Notes under the pieces: generated by a model
Databases searched by the model: none
Told to the model about the DNA's origin: nothing
The model's input: the letters and a program-made list of their open reading frames with translations, nothing else
Program-made: the position numbers and the translations under genes
NCBI GenBank assembly: GCA_047967505.1
Contig: CM106541.1
Length of the DNA stretch: 64,000 nucleotides
Direction: 5' to 3' (one strand)
Origin: Dipteris shenzhenensis
Lineage: Eukaryota; Polypodiophyta; Polypodiopsida; Gleicheniales
Shown: positions 11,565 to 22,840 of the stretch, in pieces
How the letters are laid out: every line of letters starts with the position of its first letter
Position numbering within the stretch: position 1 is the first letter of the stretch

Positions 11565-11592
11565 TAGAGAGGATCTGCTGGGGGGGGAAAGA
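11565..11592 (+). other. Polypurine tract of Ty3-2
   Basis: A run of purines, with nine or so G residues then GAAAGA, lies between the integrase stop and TGTGATGCC at 11593. This is the expected primer for plus-strand cDNA and marks the 3' LTR start. Confidence 0.7.
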
Positions 11593-12600
11593 TGTGATGC
11601 CAAAATTTGATATTTTTAATTTGGCATTGGTATTGTTTTTCTCTATGTTTGATAAGAGTTTTAGTATCAAGTGATAGCCTAGTAGCTCTCATGTATTTCT
11701 ATTTTCTATGATATTGTATGGGATTGAGAGGATGAGTAGAATGGCTCATTGTAAATACCATAGGTATGAATTATAAATACCTTGGTATGGGGTGAGAGTT
11801 ATTTGTGTATGGGATATTATGGAGTTTTTTAGAAAATAGGAAGAGTGAGTCATATAAAGAGGTGAGCTCATGTCCATGTGTTCCAATAATATAAGAGCAA
11901 TCACATGCCAAGCATGTGGAAGGCATGTGGAGGAGTGTGAAGTCAAGAGGAATCCTTCTAGAATTCCTATGTGGAATAAGGAGGATGTGGACATGTGGAA
12001 AAGAGAGGGTCCCTATGGGCTCCATGTGGGGAGACTCTTGACTTTCTCAATATTTTAAGAGTCTTGAGCATCTTGTGATGGGACACATGGCAAGAGTAGC
12101 CAAAAAGGACATGGATGGTGACATACATGCTTATGTGATTGATGGGGAAAGGAATCTACAGGCAGCAATTGTAAATGGGTGAAGGAGGGTAACAAAATCT
12201 CTATAAAAGGAGCCCTCCTCTCCCTTGTTCATCAATCTCTTCCACCATTAGGCCTCATGTTGTTGTAGCTCTAGTCTCCTCAAGCCTCTTCCATGAGCCT
12301 TCTCTCTCTCTTATAGATATTCTCTTATGTAGACTCTTGAGTCCATCTCTCTCTAGTTTATTCTCTCTCTATGAGTCGTCTTGGAGCTTCTGCTCCCTCT
12401 TGTATGTATGAAACCTCTTCTTCTCCCTTCTGTTTGTAGTGTTTTGAGTTGCATTGAAGTGGATTCTCACTCTATTGGTAATGAAGGTCACTTCAGGTTC
12501 TCTCTCTCTTGAGTGTCTCTTCCCTTTTCTTTCTTTCAAAGCTTGAAAAGTTCTTTCTATTCGGTCGCTCACTGTGCACACATGGTCCATCTATTTCCTG
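11593..12600 (+). mobile_element. Ty3-2 3' LTR (right end uncertain)
   Basis: The LTR opens with TGTGATGCCAAAATTTG after the polypurine tract. A TATA-like CTATAAAAGG lies at 12201-12210 and a C/T-rich leader follows, as in a U3-R-U5 order. No second LTR copy is present for comparison, so the 3' boundary (about 12600) is a guess. No TSD could be determined. Confidence 0.6.
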
Positions 12601-12720
12601 AGCCACCATGCAAACTTCTTCCCCTCTTCTAGGTGAAATCTATGAGGGGTGGATCGTTGATGAAGGTGGAGTCTTAAGGGAGCATCATGCTCAGGCCAAA
12701 TTAGCATGGGTGGAGGGCAG

Positions 12721-13404
12721 TTTTCATGACAGTTTGACCCCCTGTTAGTGTTTTGCTCATAACTTTCTGCTCGGTAGTTCGATTTTAATGAAATTTATAT
12801 CAACACAAAGCTATCTTTAAGGCGCATGTTTCTATATGATCAAATCTTGAATCAAATACTGCTACAAAAAGTTATGTCTCTGTGTTTGATAGTCTGTTTT
12901 CATAATAGTTTTTACCCCTGTCTAGTAAACTGTCCATAACTTTTTGGCCGCTTCTCTGTTTCTTACAAAATTTATGTCAACACAAAGCTCTCTTTAAGGC
13001 GCATGTTGCTATTGATCAGATACAACTGCAAAAAGTTATGAGTCTGTACTTGATAGTCTGTTTTCATGACATTTTTTACCCTCGTCTAGTAAACTGTCCA
13101 TAACTTTTTGGTCGCTTCTTTGTTTCTTACGAAACATATATCAGTGCGAAGCTCTCTTTAAGTGCATGTCTCTATGTGCTTATATCTTGAATCAGATATT
13201 GCTACAAAATGTTATGAGTCTCTGTGTCTGAAAGTCTGTTTTAATGACAGTTTTTACTCCCTTCCAGTAAACTATTCATATCTCTTCAACCGTCTATCTG
13301 TTTTCAATGAAACTTATCACCGTGAAGCCCATCTTAAGTTGCATCTCTTTGTGTGTTTGAATCTCTAATATCATGTCTCTACTGAAAGTTATAGGCCTCT
13401 GTGT
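12721..13404 (+). repeat. Tandem array, about 164-178 bp per unit, four copies
   Basis: Units start with TTTTCATGACAG-like text at 12721, 12897, 13061 and 13239, and a fifth start near 13405 decays. Spacings are 176, 164 and 178. Each unit carries 'ccataactttt', 'cacaaagctctctttaag', 'gcatgt' and 'gctacaaaaagttatg' in the same order, and each is degenerate. The array directly follows the Ty3-2 LTR. Tat/Ogre elements often carry such arrays, but I cannot show that this array lies within the element. Confidence 0.85.
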
Positions 13405-13823
13405 CTAATGACAATTTGTAGAGTATTTTGAGCTGTGTAAAGGTGTCTATGAAGGAGGTGTAATGTCTCCTTGGAATCTACCCATCTGACCCAATCAGCC
13501 CCTTCAAACTCCTCGATATATATCAGTTCATGTCATGTTGAGCCACAAGATCTTCTTTCAACAACGTATCGCTCTTCTCTTTGGTGCAGACCAGCTCATT
13601 GAGATTATGGCCTCTGCTGATCCTTTTCTTCTCCCTATGCTTGATTACAACATCACTTGGGATGTTACCATCTTCATTCTCATATGAGGGAGGAAAGTAT
13701 GGTGTGATATCTTGGCATAAAAGCTTCTCTTTTAATGCCCCATTCTCAATGATAAATATCTTTGTCAGTTAGTTCGAAAGCAGCAAGAAGTGAAGAGGTG
13801 CGTGAAGTTTATTACCCCCAACT
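13405..13823. other. Unassigned spacer
   Basis: Between the tandem array and the minus-strand ORF there is no recognised element. A plus-strand stretch near 13540-13680 reads QQRIALLFGADQLIEIMASA and then MLDYNITWDVTIFILI before a stop. It looks coding-like but I do not recognise it. Confidence 0.3.
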
Positions 13824-14252
13824 TCATGTCACAGTACCAACTTCATTGTTCGTGACTATTTTTGAATAATAAATCCTATAGTAAATCTTCATAAAATCGT
13901 TCAGCAATGATTTCTTCAGCCGATATATATGAAAGCCATGCCAGCTGTCTTTGTCGTTGTTTCCCCATATTCCATGGATCCACGTCTCCAACTCCAAATA
14001 TGAGTCTGGCTTCACTCTTAGGAAAAATCTCCATCCAAGACTAACTCTAGTGGGCAAAATCGCTATTGATTTGTTGTCCTTAGTCTTTGGCTTCTCTTTG
14101 GTTGGAGTCGGAATAGAAGCTGCTTTGCTATCTATAGCCTTTGCCTTCTCTTTGGTTGTAGACTTTCTAGATGGAGTTTTTCTTCTTGGAGAAAGGACAT
14201 CGGGCTTCTTGGAGGCGGGATATGTGATGCCTTTGGGCTTCCTTGGAGACAT
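13824..14252 (-). CDS. Hypothetical basic protein, 142 aa (possible gene or fragment)
   Basis: The start at 14252 sits in a strong plant-like context (GCCGCCGCCATGTC on the minus strand), and a (CT)n tract lies about 80 bases upstream (14335-14378), as in many plant 5' UTRs. The first 65 residues are Lys/Ser/Pro-rich and basic, with SPRKPKG at the start and two related blocks (TKEKAKAIDSKA and TKEKPKTKDNKS). They resemble a nuclear tail or disordered linker. Residues about 70-130 are more globular (ELETWIHGIWG, DSWHGFHIYRLKKSLLNDF). I do not recognise the family. It could be a first exon, since the last residues (NNEVGTVT) look like run-on. The neighbours are repeats only. Confidence 0.4.
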   Translation of the reverse strand: MSPRKPKGITYPASKKPDVLSPRRKTPSRKSTTKEKAKAIDSKAASIPTPTKEKPKTKDNKSIAILPTRVSLGWRFFLRVKPDSYLELETWIHGIWGNNDKDSWHGFHIYRLKKSLLNDFMKIYYRIYYSKIVTNNEVGTVT

Positions 14253-14331
14253 GGCGGCGGCCTTCAGCTACTGCAAAGAGAGTAACATTTTAGTACTAGG
14301 ACTCACACTAAGATGAAACGGAGTAAAATAA

Positions 14332-14334
<3 letters not shown>

Positions 14335-14378
<44 letters not shown>
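14335..14378. repeat. (GA)n microsatellite
   Basis: An uninterrupted run of about 22 GA units on the plus strand. A shorter GA run is at 14528-14548. Confidence 0.95.
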
Positions 14379-14379
<1 letters not shown>

Positions 14380-14596
14380 AACAACAAAAGCAAAAAGTTT
14401 GCATGTTGATAAAAGGAATGGCAAAAGACAATTGCATGCAGGTGTGAATATTGAATTATGAGGGGAAAGCATTTAGAGAATGGAGGAAAAGCAAAGAACG
14501 AATAGAGAATGGGGGAAAAGAGAACAAAGAGAGAGAGAGAGAGAGAGAGTACTCGAGAGAGTGACCTGCGTCAATGTCCTGCGAGAAAATTCGATG

Positions 14597-14668
14597 TGGA
14601 AATCAGAAGTTCAGAAGTTCGAAAGTGGAAGCTGGAAATCAGAAGTTCAGAAGTTTGAAAGTGGAAGT
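14597..14668 (+). repeat. 36-bp direct duplication
   Basis: A 36-bp unit beginning TGGAAATCAGAAG at 14597 is repeated at 14633 with only two differences, both transitions (ttcg/tttg and the last base). It seems a recent slippage product and has no coding role I can support. Confidence 0.85.
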
Positions 14669-14835
14669 GATAGAGTATAGGTTCGAAAGTGAAACACCAG
14701 AGAGGAGACGTAGTGCATGAAAATGTGTGTATGAGCATGAGAATGCATACGTGAGAATATCTTGTGTGTGAGAATCTGCAATCAATAAATATATTAGTGC
14801 AGATTGATTCAAGAAATCTCTCCATATAGGACACT

Positions 14836-17165
14836 ACTTAGTACTACCACATTCTTGCCAATAGTACATACACCGTAGCATGCTTTCACCCTTAGGTACT
14901 TGTGAATTTGTTGTTTATTAGAAATGCTTTTAGGTACTTATAAAATTTTTTGCACTAAAAAGTGATGTTTGATCAAAAGAAATAGTCGAGTGTCGATAGG
15001 CAAGTTGTCATTAGAATATGAATCCATATGCATGCTCGTCTAGCATCGATATATTCAACAATTACTGGTGCTAATTTTGATCATGATACCAACATGTATA
15101 CTGACTCTAGGACTATTCAAAAATTTACAAAATTGATTATGTATACGTCATATAAAAACATTAATTTGTACTTTTGATAAGTTCCAATGATAGATTAATC
15201 AAGAAGTAGTACTTACATCAATATTTCCATCTTCAATCAAGTCTTTCATTCCAAATAAGTATATCCTAGTTGTATCTCAAAGTCTCCTATATCATTGAGA
15301 TCTATAGTGGCTAAAACTTAATCCGTTGATGGTGATGATGATGCAATAAAGGTAGTAGATGTACTCTATGAGGATACCTCAAAAGATGTACTCTCTCAAA
15401 AGATGATGAATCGTCTTTTGGGACTTCTTCTCTAGCAATATTTGGATCAACTCGAAACACTAGCATCTGTACTTCCATATCTTTATCTTCAAAAGGCAAT
15501 TTACTTTGGGTAGCAACTTGATTGTGTACCGACATTTTGGATTAGAATGATTTGGATGGAGTGTCAACTCTATGTTCAACATGAAAACACAATTATTAAT
15601 AAACCTAGGAAAAATGATTCCAAGAAAGGTCATGACCTTAATTGGTTTTTATGAGACTACTCATGTTGTTTAGGAACAAAAAAGTATCACTCTCATCTAT
15701 ATATAATCTAGTAGAGAAATTGTGGTAAAAACTACACTTTTGTCTTTCCTCTGTGTAGCCTCTAGACCATTGTAAATAAATCTAAACCATTTCATATTGA
15801 AAATGAAAATAATTCTAAATTTAGCTTCTAAATTATCATGTAGGGCTACCTAATAATTTAATTTGCAAATAAACTTACTCACTTGACTTTCTTGTAAAAA
15901 AGATAGCCATGATCGCACAACCAAATGATGTCATCTTTGAATCAATGTGTTCCATGTAACCTTGTTGCCCCTATGACCATAATGCACTATACTTTTGACT
16001 CATACTATAATAAAAAAGCATTGAAGCTATGACCATACACATTATAATGACAGTGTCCATGATCCTAAGAAAATTATTACCAGTGTGATCCAAATTAATA
16101 AGTAAGAATATTATGTTGGCAAAATTGAAATACAATTGCATCTACTAACTAATGCATTTATCCAATAGAAAAGAGAGGTTTGGAATATTTGACCACACAA
16201 GTTGAAATGTTTCAATAAGAAAAGCTTTTACACACCAAGCTCTCAACCCATGCACTAGCAGATGCTCATTCCCTATGAGGCTTGTTGCATCTACTCACAA
16301 GATCACCAATCTCTCTAGCCACAAATGCTGAGTACAAACAAATGACTCAAGGCTCCAAACAGGTCGAGGAAATCCACACGCATAACCCCAAACAAATATG
16401 GTTCGAGCATATAAAAGGTCATAGGAAATCCACACAAGGTCGTGAAGGGCCGAGAAGATGTGCTTGCAGAAAGCCTATCAAATGTGATGTGATGATGCTA
16501 TTCCCTACTCACAAGTGCCAAGAGAGCTCCAAATCCCATGGTAAATTTGAGCTAAGAACTGCCGCAAAGTCCCTCAACTAGGATGAAGACCACCATGTAG
16601 AAGATTGCATGTGATAGTGCAATAGGGCACTTGTATTTTTTGCCCTTCCACCAACTTTACTACCTTTCACCATCCCTTGGAGGTTTACTTTTACCACAAA
16701 ATTGCTGAACTAAAGCTACCAAACCCCCTATAAATTGAGAAGGTGCTGCAAAAATAAATTTGGCACTAATGAAGACAAGGGATAATGAGGAAATTCGAAA
16801 GCCATAACCACTTTCTACTAATACTAGCTGAAAGTGTGTGTTGCTCTTAGAAAGCATAGGCATTCTCCTTCTCTAAGTCAATTACCTCTATCTGAAGAGG
16901 TTGCAAAGTTTTCCCCTTGTCCTTCCTCTTCTACAATGCAGGCCTTCTTGTTGTTTTTTTTTGCGTCACATCAAATGCTAATTGGAATGTTAGGGTCCTT
17001 GGTGGCCTCTTTTTGTTGGCATGTAATTACATTTACAGGTTGTAATTTTACACTTGTCGGACCCAGACTTTGATGGTCCACGCCAATGATGCCGATTGGG
17101 ACGTCAGACTTGACCTCTGTTTGTTCTGGGACCTTATTTTTCCTATGCCACAACCTTGATAGAGT
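14836..17165. other. Unassigned AT-rich spacer with one weak minus ORF
   Basis: No element ends or domains are seen. A 74-residue minus-strand ORF at 15535-15311 starts MSVHNQVATQSKLPFEDKDM and ends in His-rich text from a GATGAT-type repeat. It could be an exon but is not recognised. The other short ORFs here look like chance. Confidence 0.35.
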
Positions 17166-17275
17166 GGTTGGAAAAAACAAAGAGAATATAGGATCACTAA
17201 AGACTTTACAATTCCTGTCTATCCATAAAATCTAGAGTACCCAATAGCGAACCCAAACAAAGAAAAGATGACACA
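17166..17275 (-). mobile_element. Short LINE fragment (zinc-binding region)
   Basis: This segment repeats, with scattered changes, the sequence at about 17472-17567 of the neighbouring LINE (shared 'gactttacaattcct' and 'aaagaaaagatga'). It has the same minus orientation and stops abruptly at a (CA)n tract. It is a broken copy of the same family lying next to the longer one. Confidence 0.7.
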
Positions 17276-17300
17276 CAACACACACACACACACACACACA
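17272..17300. repeat. (CA)n microsatellite at a LINE 3' end
   Basis: About 14 CA units directly precede the T-run at 17301-17307, which is the poly(A) tail of the minus-strand LINE. A second LINE 3' end at 30932 also abuts a CA tract. Confidence 0.9.
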
Positions 17301-18415
17301 TTTTTTTGGGTGAAATCTTTGATTGATTATATTACATGAGTAGCAACCTCAAAACAAGGTGCTACAATTACATCAACTGAAAATTTCAATATATGCCAAA
17401 AAGACCTCATGATCTATGCAGCGGGTGTGCAAGTAATCAAAGAAAGATTGCTGCAGAGAATGCCTGAAAAAGCCAAACAGAGATAAAGTAGGATCACCAA
17501 AGACTTTACAATTCCTATATGTCCATAAAGTCCATAGTGCCCAGTAGCAAACCTAAGCAAAGAAAAGATGAAACTCCAGTCTAGATGGATGAAATCCAAA
17601 TAGCCAGAAGAACTTCCCAAATGGGCACTGTCGAAGCAGATTAAAAAACTCACGAGAGCACAGACAATTCCAAAACAAGTGAGGCATAGTCTCAAAAGAA
17701 GCAAAACATCTATGGCAAAGTGCAGGAGCAATGTGTCAATGAGCTAATAGCTGTCTAGATGGAAACGCTCTCAAAAGAACTCACCAAAAGAAAACATGTT
17801 GCCGAAGCAATACTTTATAGGCCCAAAGTTGCTGTAATCTTTTCCTCCACCACTTGGCAATGCATTCACCAAATAGAATCACCTCTTTCTGAAACCCAAG
17901 GTTGAGGCAAAAGGATTTTATACAATGTAGGTACAATAATCTAAGATAGCCTCAAAGGATGAGAAGAGGACCTTGGAGAAGTCAAAGTCCAATCTTCCAG
18001 CTGGTCTTGAAGTTCCAAAGGAGGAATCGGAACAAAAGGCGAAAGCATAGAAGTAATTTGTTGCCACAAAGGATGATAAGGAGAGCCCAATCCATATTTA
18101 GTGGCTGCCAAAAAAAAGGGGAGCACAGTACCAGCATCATCTATAACATCAGCAACCGAGGTGATGCCTTTAAATGAGACAAAGTAGGAATGCAGGTTCT
18201 TGTAAAGCCAAGGGAGGCTGAAAGACTTTCGACCAGTGAATGCTTTCAGCTCTCAAAGAATTCCCAAGCAAAGATTGCCATCCATTCCATTCTAGATGAG
18301 AAAGAACATGCTTCCAGTCAAGAAGCACAAAAGGGCAACTAGGCAAAGTGCCATCAGTGCAGCCAAAAAAGAAATACCATTGATCGAGTTGCCAATGACC
18401 AAATGCAGAAATACT
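17301..18415 (-). pseudogene. LINE C-terminal part with zf-RVT domain and 3' UTR
   Basis: On the minus strand around 17710-17420 the text resembles the RT-associated zinc-binding domain of plant LINEs (C-F-A-S-F-E-T-M-P-H-L-F-W-N-C in the best frame, followed by an aromatic-rich tail). The frame shifts several times, and no single ORF covers it. The last about 100 bases are non-coding and end ATAATCAATCAAAG ... CACCC before the A-run. A similar terminus occurs in the short LINE at 30932-31062. Confidence 0.7.
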
Positions 18416-18420
18416 GATAT

Positions 18421-18755
18421 TGAAGAGACATGACAGTAGGAGAATGCCATGCTAACTAGGAATAGAATGGAAATATGGAAAGCATAATGGAAAAGAAAAA
18501 TGGAAAGAAAATGAAAGAACAAGTGCAATGATAACCAACATACTCACATGTAGATAGCTTGATGTTGACTGATCTTTTAGACAATAGACAAGTACAACAC
18601 TTTATAGTGTGCCACTAGACTCTAGAAAGTCACAATGTCTATGGGATATCTCCCAATATGACACACGGCATGTTTGGGACTCACTAGACTATAAAACCAC
18701 ACCTAGACCACCTAGAATACTCATTTTAGACTCACTTTGGCTTCATATTCCAACA
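18421..18755 (-). repeat. 3' LTR of the non-autonomous element
   Basis: It begins TGAAGAGACATG and ends TTCCAACA on the plus strand, so in element orientation it runs TGTTGG...CTTCA. It aligns along its length with the right LTR (20079-20418) and with the lone LTR at 23288-23601. Confidence 0.92.
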
Positions 18756-20063
18756 CCCCCCCATGAAGGCAAGATGAGAGACTACTGGAATGGAACCAAG
18801 AACAAAACATGACAATGACAGTCATCAAACTATGCACCCAATGTAGCTCATAGGCTAAAGTTTGCGCATGTTCAGAGGTTGATCTAAGCACTCTCATGGC
18901 TTGGGACTCAACATGCTCAAAGGCTCACATTATAGCATGGCTACATGACCAACTCATAGGTCTAGAAATACACCATCCTAGAACTCGTCGGCCAAGCCTG
19001 ATAATGAGACCTATCAAAGCCAATACATATGGCTCCCATAGCACATCCCCCCTTGGCTTCATAACAGGACATGTTAGGAAGCCACACACCAAAATAGGAA
19101 AACCAATACATCTTTTTAGGAGGACTATTCAAGGCAGAGGACCTTTAGACTCAATGAAATCCAAACACTCAATACATATCATTTTAGAGGGACTACATAG
19201 GGCAAAGGACCCCAAAATACATCAAGCTGTAGTAATTAAAAAATAGATCTCTTATGATAAGAGAGGTCCTCCAAGTAGCCACTGCACATGTGTGCACATC
19301 CCTGTGAGACAATGACGATGTTGAAGAAGCGCTAGGCAAGAATGCCCCAAAAGATGTGTCGGTGAAGTCCATGGGGTAGCTAGATGGAGCACTCACATAG
19401 TGACTCCTCAAAATGGCTAAGGGAGAGTCACTGATGTCGAAGTAGAGGACGGAGGTGTCATGAGCACTTGCAGAATCGGTCAAAAGTGGAGCTCGGGCAC
19501 CAAGGAGAATCAAGTAGTAATTAGAGAAGTCAAGAAGTGTTTGGAGGTCACATCAATCGGAGCAGCAGCTCCAATAGAATGTCAAGCAGAAGGAGAAAAT
19601 GGCAGGCTGTCAGAGTCAATGATGAAGAGGATGGACAACTCCATGTTGAGCTGGCTGCATCATGCTTGGGCTGTCAAATCATTGAGCTCCAGAACAAAAT
19701 TCACGAGCAGAAACAAATTTTGTCACTTCTTGCAAGGGCTATAACTTTTCACAAAAAACTCGGATTGCAATGATGTAAAAACGAAATTTGTAGTACTCAA
19801 GGTCCTCTACAACTTTGCTAAAGACACAAGCCATGATTCTATTTCTAGCTTTGGATAGAAGTAGAACATCATCCGTAGGTCATAGAAATATGTAGCTGAA
19901 GGGAGGAGAAGAGAGGTGGCAGATCATGGCATGGAGAAGAGAGCTTAAGGAAGGAGAGAAGAGGGCATCCTTCCAAGGAGGAGGAGGTAGAGTAGCTTCA
20001 TTGGCCTCCCTCACCTCAACCTCTTAGAGGGGAAAGGGAAAGAGAGAGCAGGGCTAGGAACAT
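18756..20063 (-). other. Interior of the non-autonomous element, no coding domain
   Basis: The interior lacks long ORFs. The longest are about 106-116 residues on either strand and show no retroelement motif. A minus-strand ORF at 19513-19193 (MILLGARAPLLTDSASAHDT...) is Ser/Ala-rich and unassigned. A purine-rich block lies at about 19900-20060. Confidence 0.6.
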
Positions 20064-20076
20064 GGCTCTGATACCA
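20064..20076 (-). other. Primer-binding site, initiator Met-tRNA type
   Basis: The plus strand reads GGCTCTGATACCA, whose complement is TGGTATCAGAGCC, the standard plant retrotransposon primer site. A two-base spacer (TA) separates it from the LTR at 20079. Confidence 0.9.
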
Positions 20077-20078
20077 TA

Positions 20079-20418
20079 TGAAGAGACATGGCGGTAGGAG
20101 AATGCCAAGCTAACTAGGAACGGAATGGAAATATGGAAAGCATAATGGAAAGGCAAAATGAAAAGAAAATGAAAGAACAAGTGCTAGGCAATGATAACCA
20201 ACATACTCACATGTAGATAGCTTGATGTTGACTGATCTTTTAGATAATAGACAAGTACAACACTATATAGTGTGCCACTAGACTCTAGAAAGTCACAATG
20301 TCTATGGGATATCTACCAATATGACACGTGGCATGTCTAGGACTCACTAGACTATAAAACCACACCTAGACCACCTACAACACTCATTTTAGACTCACTT
20401 TGTCTTGATATTCCAATA
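20079..20418 (-). repeat. 5' LTR of the non-autonomous element
   Basis: It starts TGAAGAGACATGGCGG and ends CCAATA (CA expected, apparently mutated) before the TSD GATAT. A palindromic CACTATATAGTG near 20262 may serve as the TATA region. It carries a few extra bases compared with the left LTR. Confidence 0.9.
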
Positions 20419-20423
20419 GATAT

Positions 20424-21877
20424 GAGTGACCAGATTCCTAATCATAAGAGCCCAAGGCTGATCACCTTGCAACAATTGCAGCAACATTGTTCCCCTGTGG
20501 GCAAGAATATGCACATGAATATCCATGATGTTCAATCCACCATGCATCTTGGGAGAACAAATGTGATGCATCGAAAGTAGTCTCAGAATTTTTCTGCCAT
20601 GTTTGGATTGCCAGAAGATTTCCATAAAGACAGACATGAAAGATGTAAGATCTGCCTTAGTGAACATGATCAATGGCAAGTAAAATTGAATATATGCCAC
20701 AAGGATGGACTGCACTATTCAAAGACGAATGTGCAAAGGCCAGGTTGCCAGTTTCCAATACTCAAGCTTTTTTCAAAGCTTAGCCAAAACTCAATCGGTT
20801 TGTTGTCGGTGAGTGAGTTCCCACCCCAAAGGGTAATCAAGATGATGAACAAACTGAGTGGGTGGAATGATATACCTGGGCCATAATAGTCTATGCCAGT
20901 TTTGGAATGCAAAGGGAGCAGCTTAGACTTCTAAGAATTAACATGAAGACCAGCTGCCAAACCATAAACAACGAGGGCATGCATCAAGGCACCAAGATCA
21001 TGGGGCGTATTATTTGGGGTAAAGAAAGAATCGTCAGCATAAGCTTGAGCAATTATGCTGCGATTAGTATCCAATTCCAAGCCATGAAGTGATCCTGTAG
21101 CCACAAGATGATCAATATATTGCAGCATAGGATGAGTAGCAATGGCATATAGTAAAGCACTAAGAAAGCATCCCTAGCAGACTGAACAATGAAGAGTCCG
21201 CTCATTAGAGATATCCCCAGAAAGAATGGAAGCCGCATTACTATCTCTATAAAGCCAGTAAATATCCTGCTACATTTTTTGTCCAAACCCCAAAGCTCGC
21301 ATAGTTTGCCAGATGAAATCCCATTGAACTGTGTCAAAGGCTTTTGCAATATCTACCTACAAGAGTAGAACATCCTGTTGCGTGTATTTGGCATATTCAA
21401 TCCCAATATAACATTGGCAATGGTATCCTGTGATATGGCGATGTGGAACAAAGCCGTATTGGAAGGGATGCAACCCATCTTGTAAATGACTGGCATGAGC
21501 ATGATTAGCCTCCAATCACCAAGTGAATCACATAGCTACTTCTTTGCAATTAGCTTGAGAAGACCCTTTTTCCATGACACAGGCATCTGCTGATTTCGCC
21601 ATGCTATATTTACCATTTGCAACAAGGTGAATTTAAGAAGATCCCATAATGCAAGAAAGAATTCAGAAGTGAGACCATCCCATCCTGGAGATTTCCATCT
21701 GCCACAAGATCTCAGTGCATTAGACAATTCCCTTTCTATGAAGGGATGTTCAAGTTCCAAGGCCTGAGCATTAGACAGAATTGGATGAACATGCTGCAAA
21801 AGAAGCTGACGTGCAGACACGACCGAGGAGAAAGAGTATCCACATGCCCAAAATGAGTAGAGAAGTGCTGCACACAT
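20424..21877 (-). pseudogene. LINE reverse transcriptase
   Basis: Minus-strand blocks in order: SCGRWKSPGWDGLTSEFF (near 21700), WKKGLLKLIAKK, a degraded ...DWRLIMLMPVIYK block, DIAKAFDTVQWDFI (near 21340, first catalytic Asp), GCFLSALLYAI and QAYADDSFFTPNN (near 21040), the YADD catalytic box. The catalytic residues are still present, but stops and frameshifts (for example after IAKK at 21536) interrupt the chain. It would copy LINE RNA at the nicked target. Confidence 0.85.
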
Positions 21878-22840
21878 AAATCAGCAAGCTCTGAACGAGA
21901 TGTTGACCAAGAACCATCAAGCATCCACATCTGACAGATATTGGCAGCCTGCTTTTGTAGTGTAAACTCTTTAAAAATTGCTTGGAAGAGCAGCCTTTAT
22001 CCAAAAAAGCCCGTTGTCTTGATCGGGTTTCCCATTTAGCAAGCTTTCTATGATCATTGGATTGAAGAGAGAATTGAGGTTGACATAAGAGCATGCTTTC
22101 CTCTGAAAACAAAGGGCGAAGATGAGCAAGCTCAGTCAAACTCTGACAAGTAAATTTGGCAAATATTACAGTCTCCCTTGTGGCTTGCATATAGGATTTG
22201 CCATAATCCTGAATAACTGCTTGCATCCAAGCAACAAAAGCCTGCCAGGCATAATCCAAACCAATGTGTATCTAACGAGAGAGTCTGTGAATAGCATCAG
22301 AGACCAAGGCTTTAAAGTCAGCATGCTCCACATAACTATTATTAATCAGCAAAAGCCTTCGACAAGGAAATCTGTCAGTGGGAAATTCCTGTACGGCAAG
22401 CCTCAACCAAAGAGGAGCATGATCCGAATGTGTGAAAGCATGATCAACCCAAAATTGACAAGTAAAGGCATCATAATGATGTGAATCAACCTGATAGCAT
22501 CTGTCCAAGTGTGCCCAATAAGAAGATTGAGCATTATGCTGAAAGGTATAGCCTGGAAGCATGGGCTGTAATTCCTTCCAGAGATCAACTAGGCGCAACT
22601 AAAGCAAAAATCCAGACCATGGCTGTGTTTCAGAAGCCAACATATGGGTGTGGCCTGAGGTGTTGTCACCCGATTGATATCATAACCAGCAAAATGGCCT
22701 ATTTAACCAGCATACATATGCTGATTATGCTCTTGCAAAGCAACTATATCAGGCTGCAATTGCCTGATACACATCCATACCGATTTCCATTTGTGACCAT
22801 CACACATTCCCTATGCATTGAGAGTAACACACTTTAGATG
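21878..22840 (-). pseudogene. LINE AP-type endonuclease and linker
   Basis: Minus-strand text gives LQPDIVALQEHN (near 22760, with the catalytic Glu) and, near 22440, FTHSDHAPLWLRLA, the SDH motif of the exonuclease-endonuclease-phosphatase fold. A stop interrupts the frame between them (MYAG*IGHFAGYD). A helical linker of about 160 residues follows (22259-21771), joining endonuclease to RT. The enzyme would nick the target DNA. Confidence 0.8.

Larger units (their letters stand above)
6990..12600 (+). mobile_element. Tat/Ogre-like Ty3 element (Ty3-2), 5'-truncated
   Basis: In order: Gag C-terminus with zinc knuckle, protease, reverse transcriptase, RNase H, a second plant-type RNase H, integrase, a polypurine tract and a 3' LTR. 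The extra RNase H marks the Tat lineage of plant Ty3 elements. No 5' LTR or Gag core exists in the window. The element begins within gag, right after the remains of Ty3-1. Frameshifts, stops and lost catalytic residues (see parts) show it is dead. The right end of the LTR is uncertain, and 12600 is only a working limit. Confidence 0.75.
18421..20418 (-). mobile_element. Non-autonomous LTR retrotransposon (LARD/TRIM-like), 1998 bp
   Basis: Two direct LTRs (18421-18755 and 20079-20418) flank about 1.3 kb. The minus-strand order is 5' LTR at right, primer site complementary to initiator Met-tRNA (TGGTATCAGAGCC at 20076-20064), internal region, a G-run polypurine tract (18762-18756) and 3' LTR at left. 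The target site duplication GATAT is perfect (18416-18420 and 20419-20423). The interior has only short ORFs, and no gag or pol motif is seen, so enzymes must come from elsewhere. It is inserted in the LINE at 17301-23287 and is therefore younger than it. Confidence 0.9.

Noticed and set aside
12721-13404. CRISPR-like array
   Set aside because: The units are long (164-178 bp), degenerate and without spacer-repeat alternation, and the genome is that of a plant.
16282-16581. 99-residue plus-strand ORF as a gene
   Set aside because: No recognisable motif and no gene signals around it.
22122-22837. Plus-strand ORFs of about 120 residues
   Set aside because: They are antisense shadows of the LINE endonuclease and linker.
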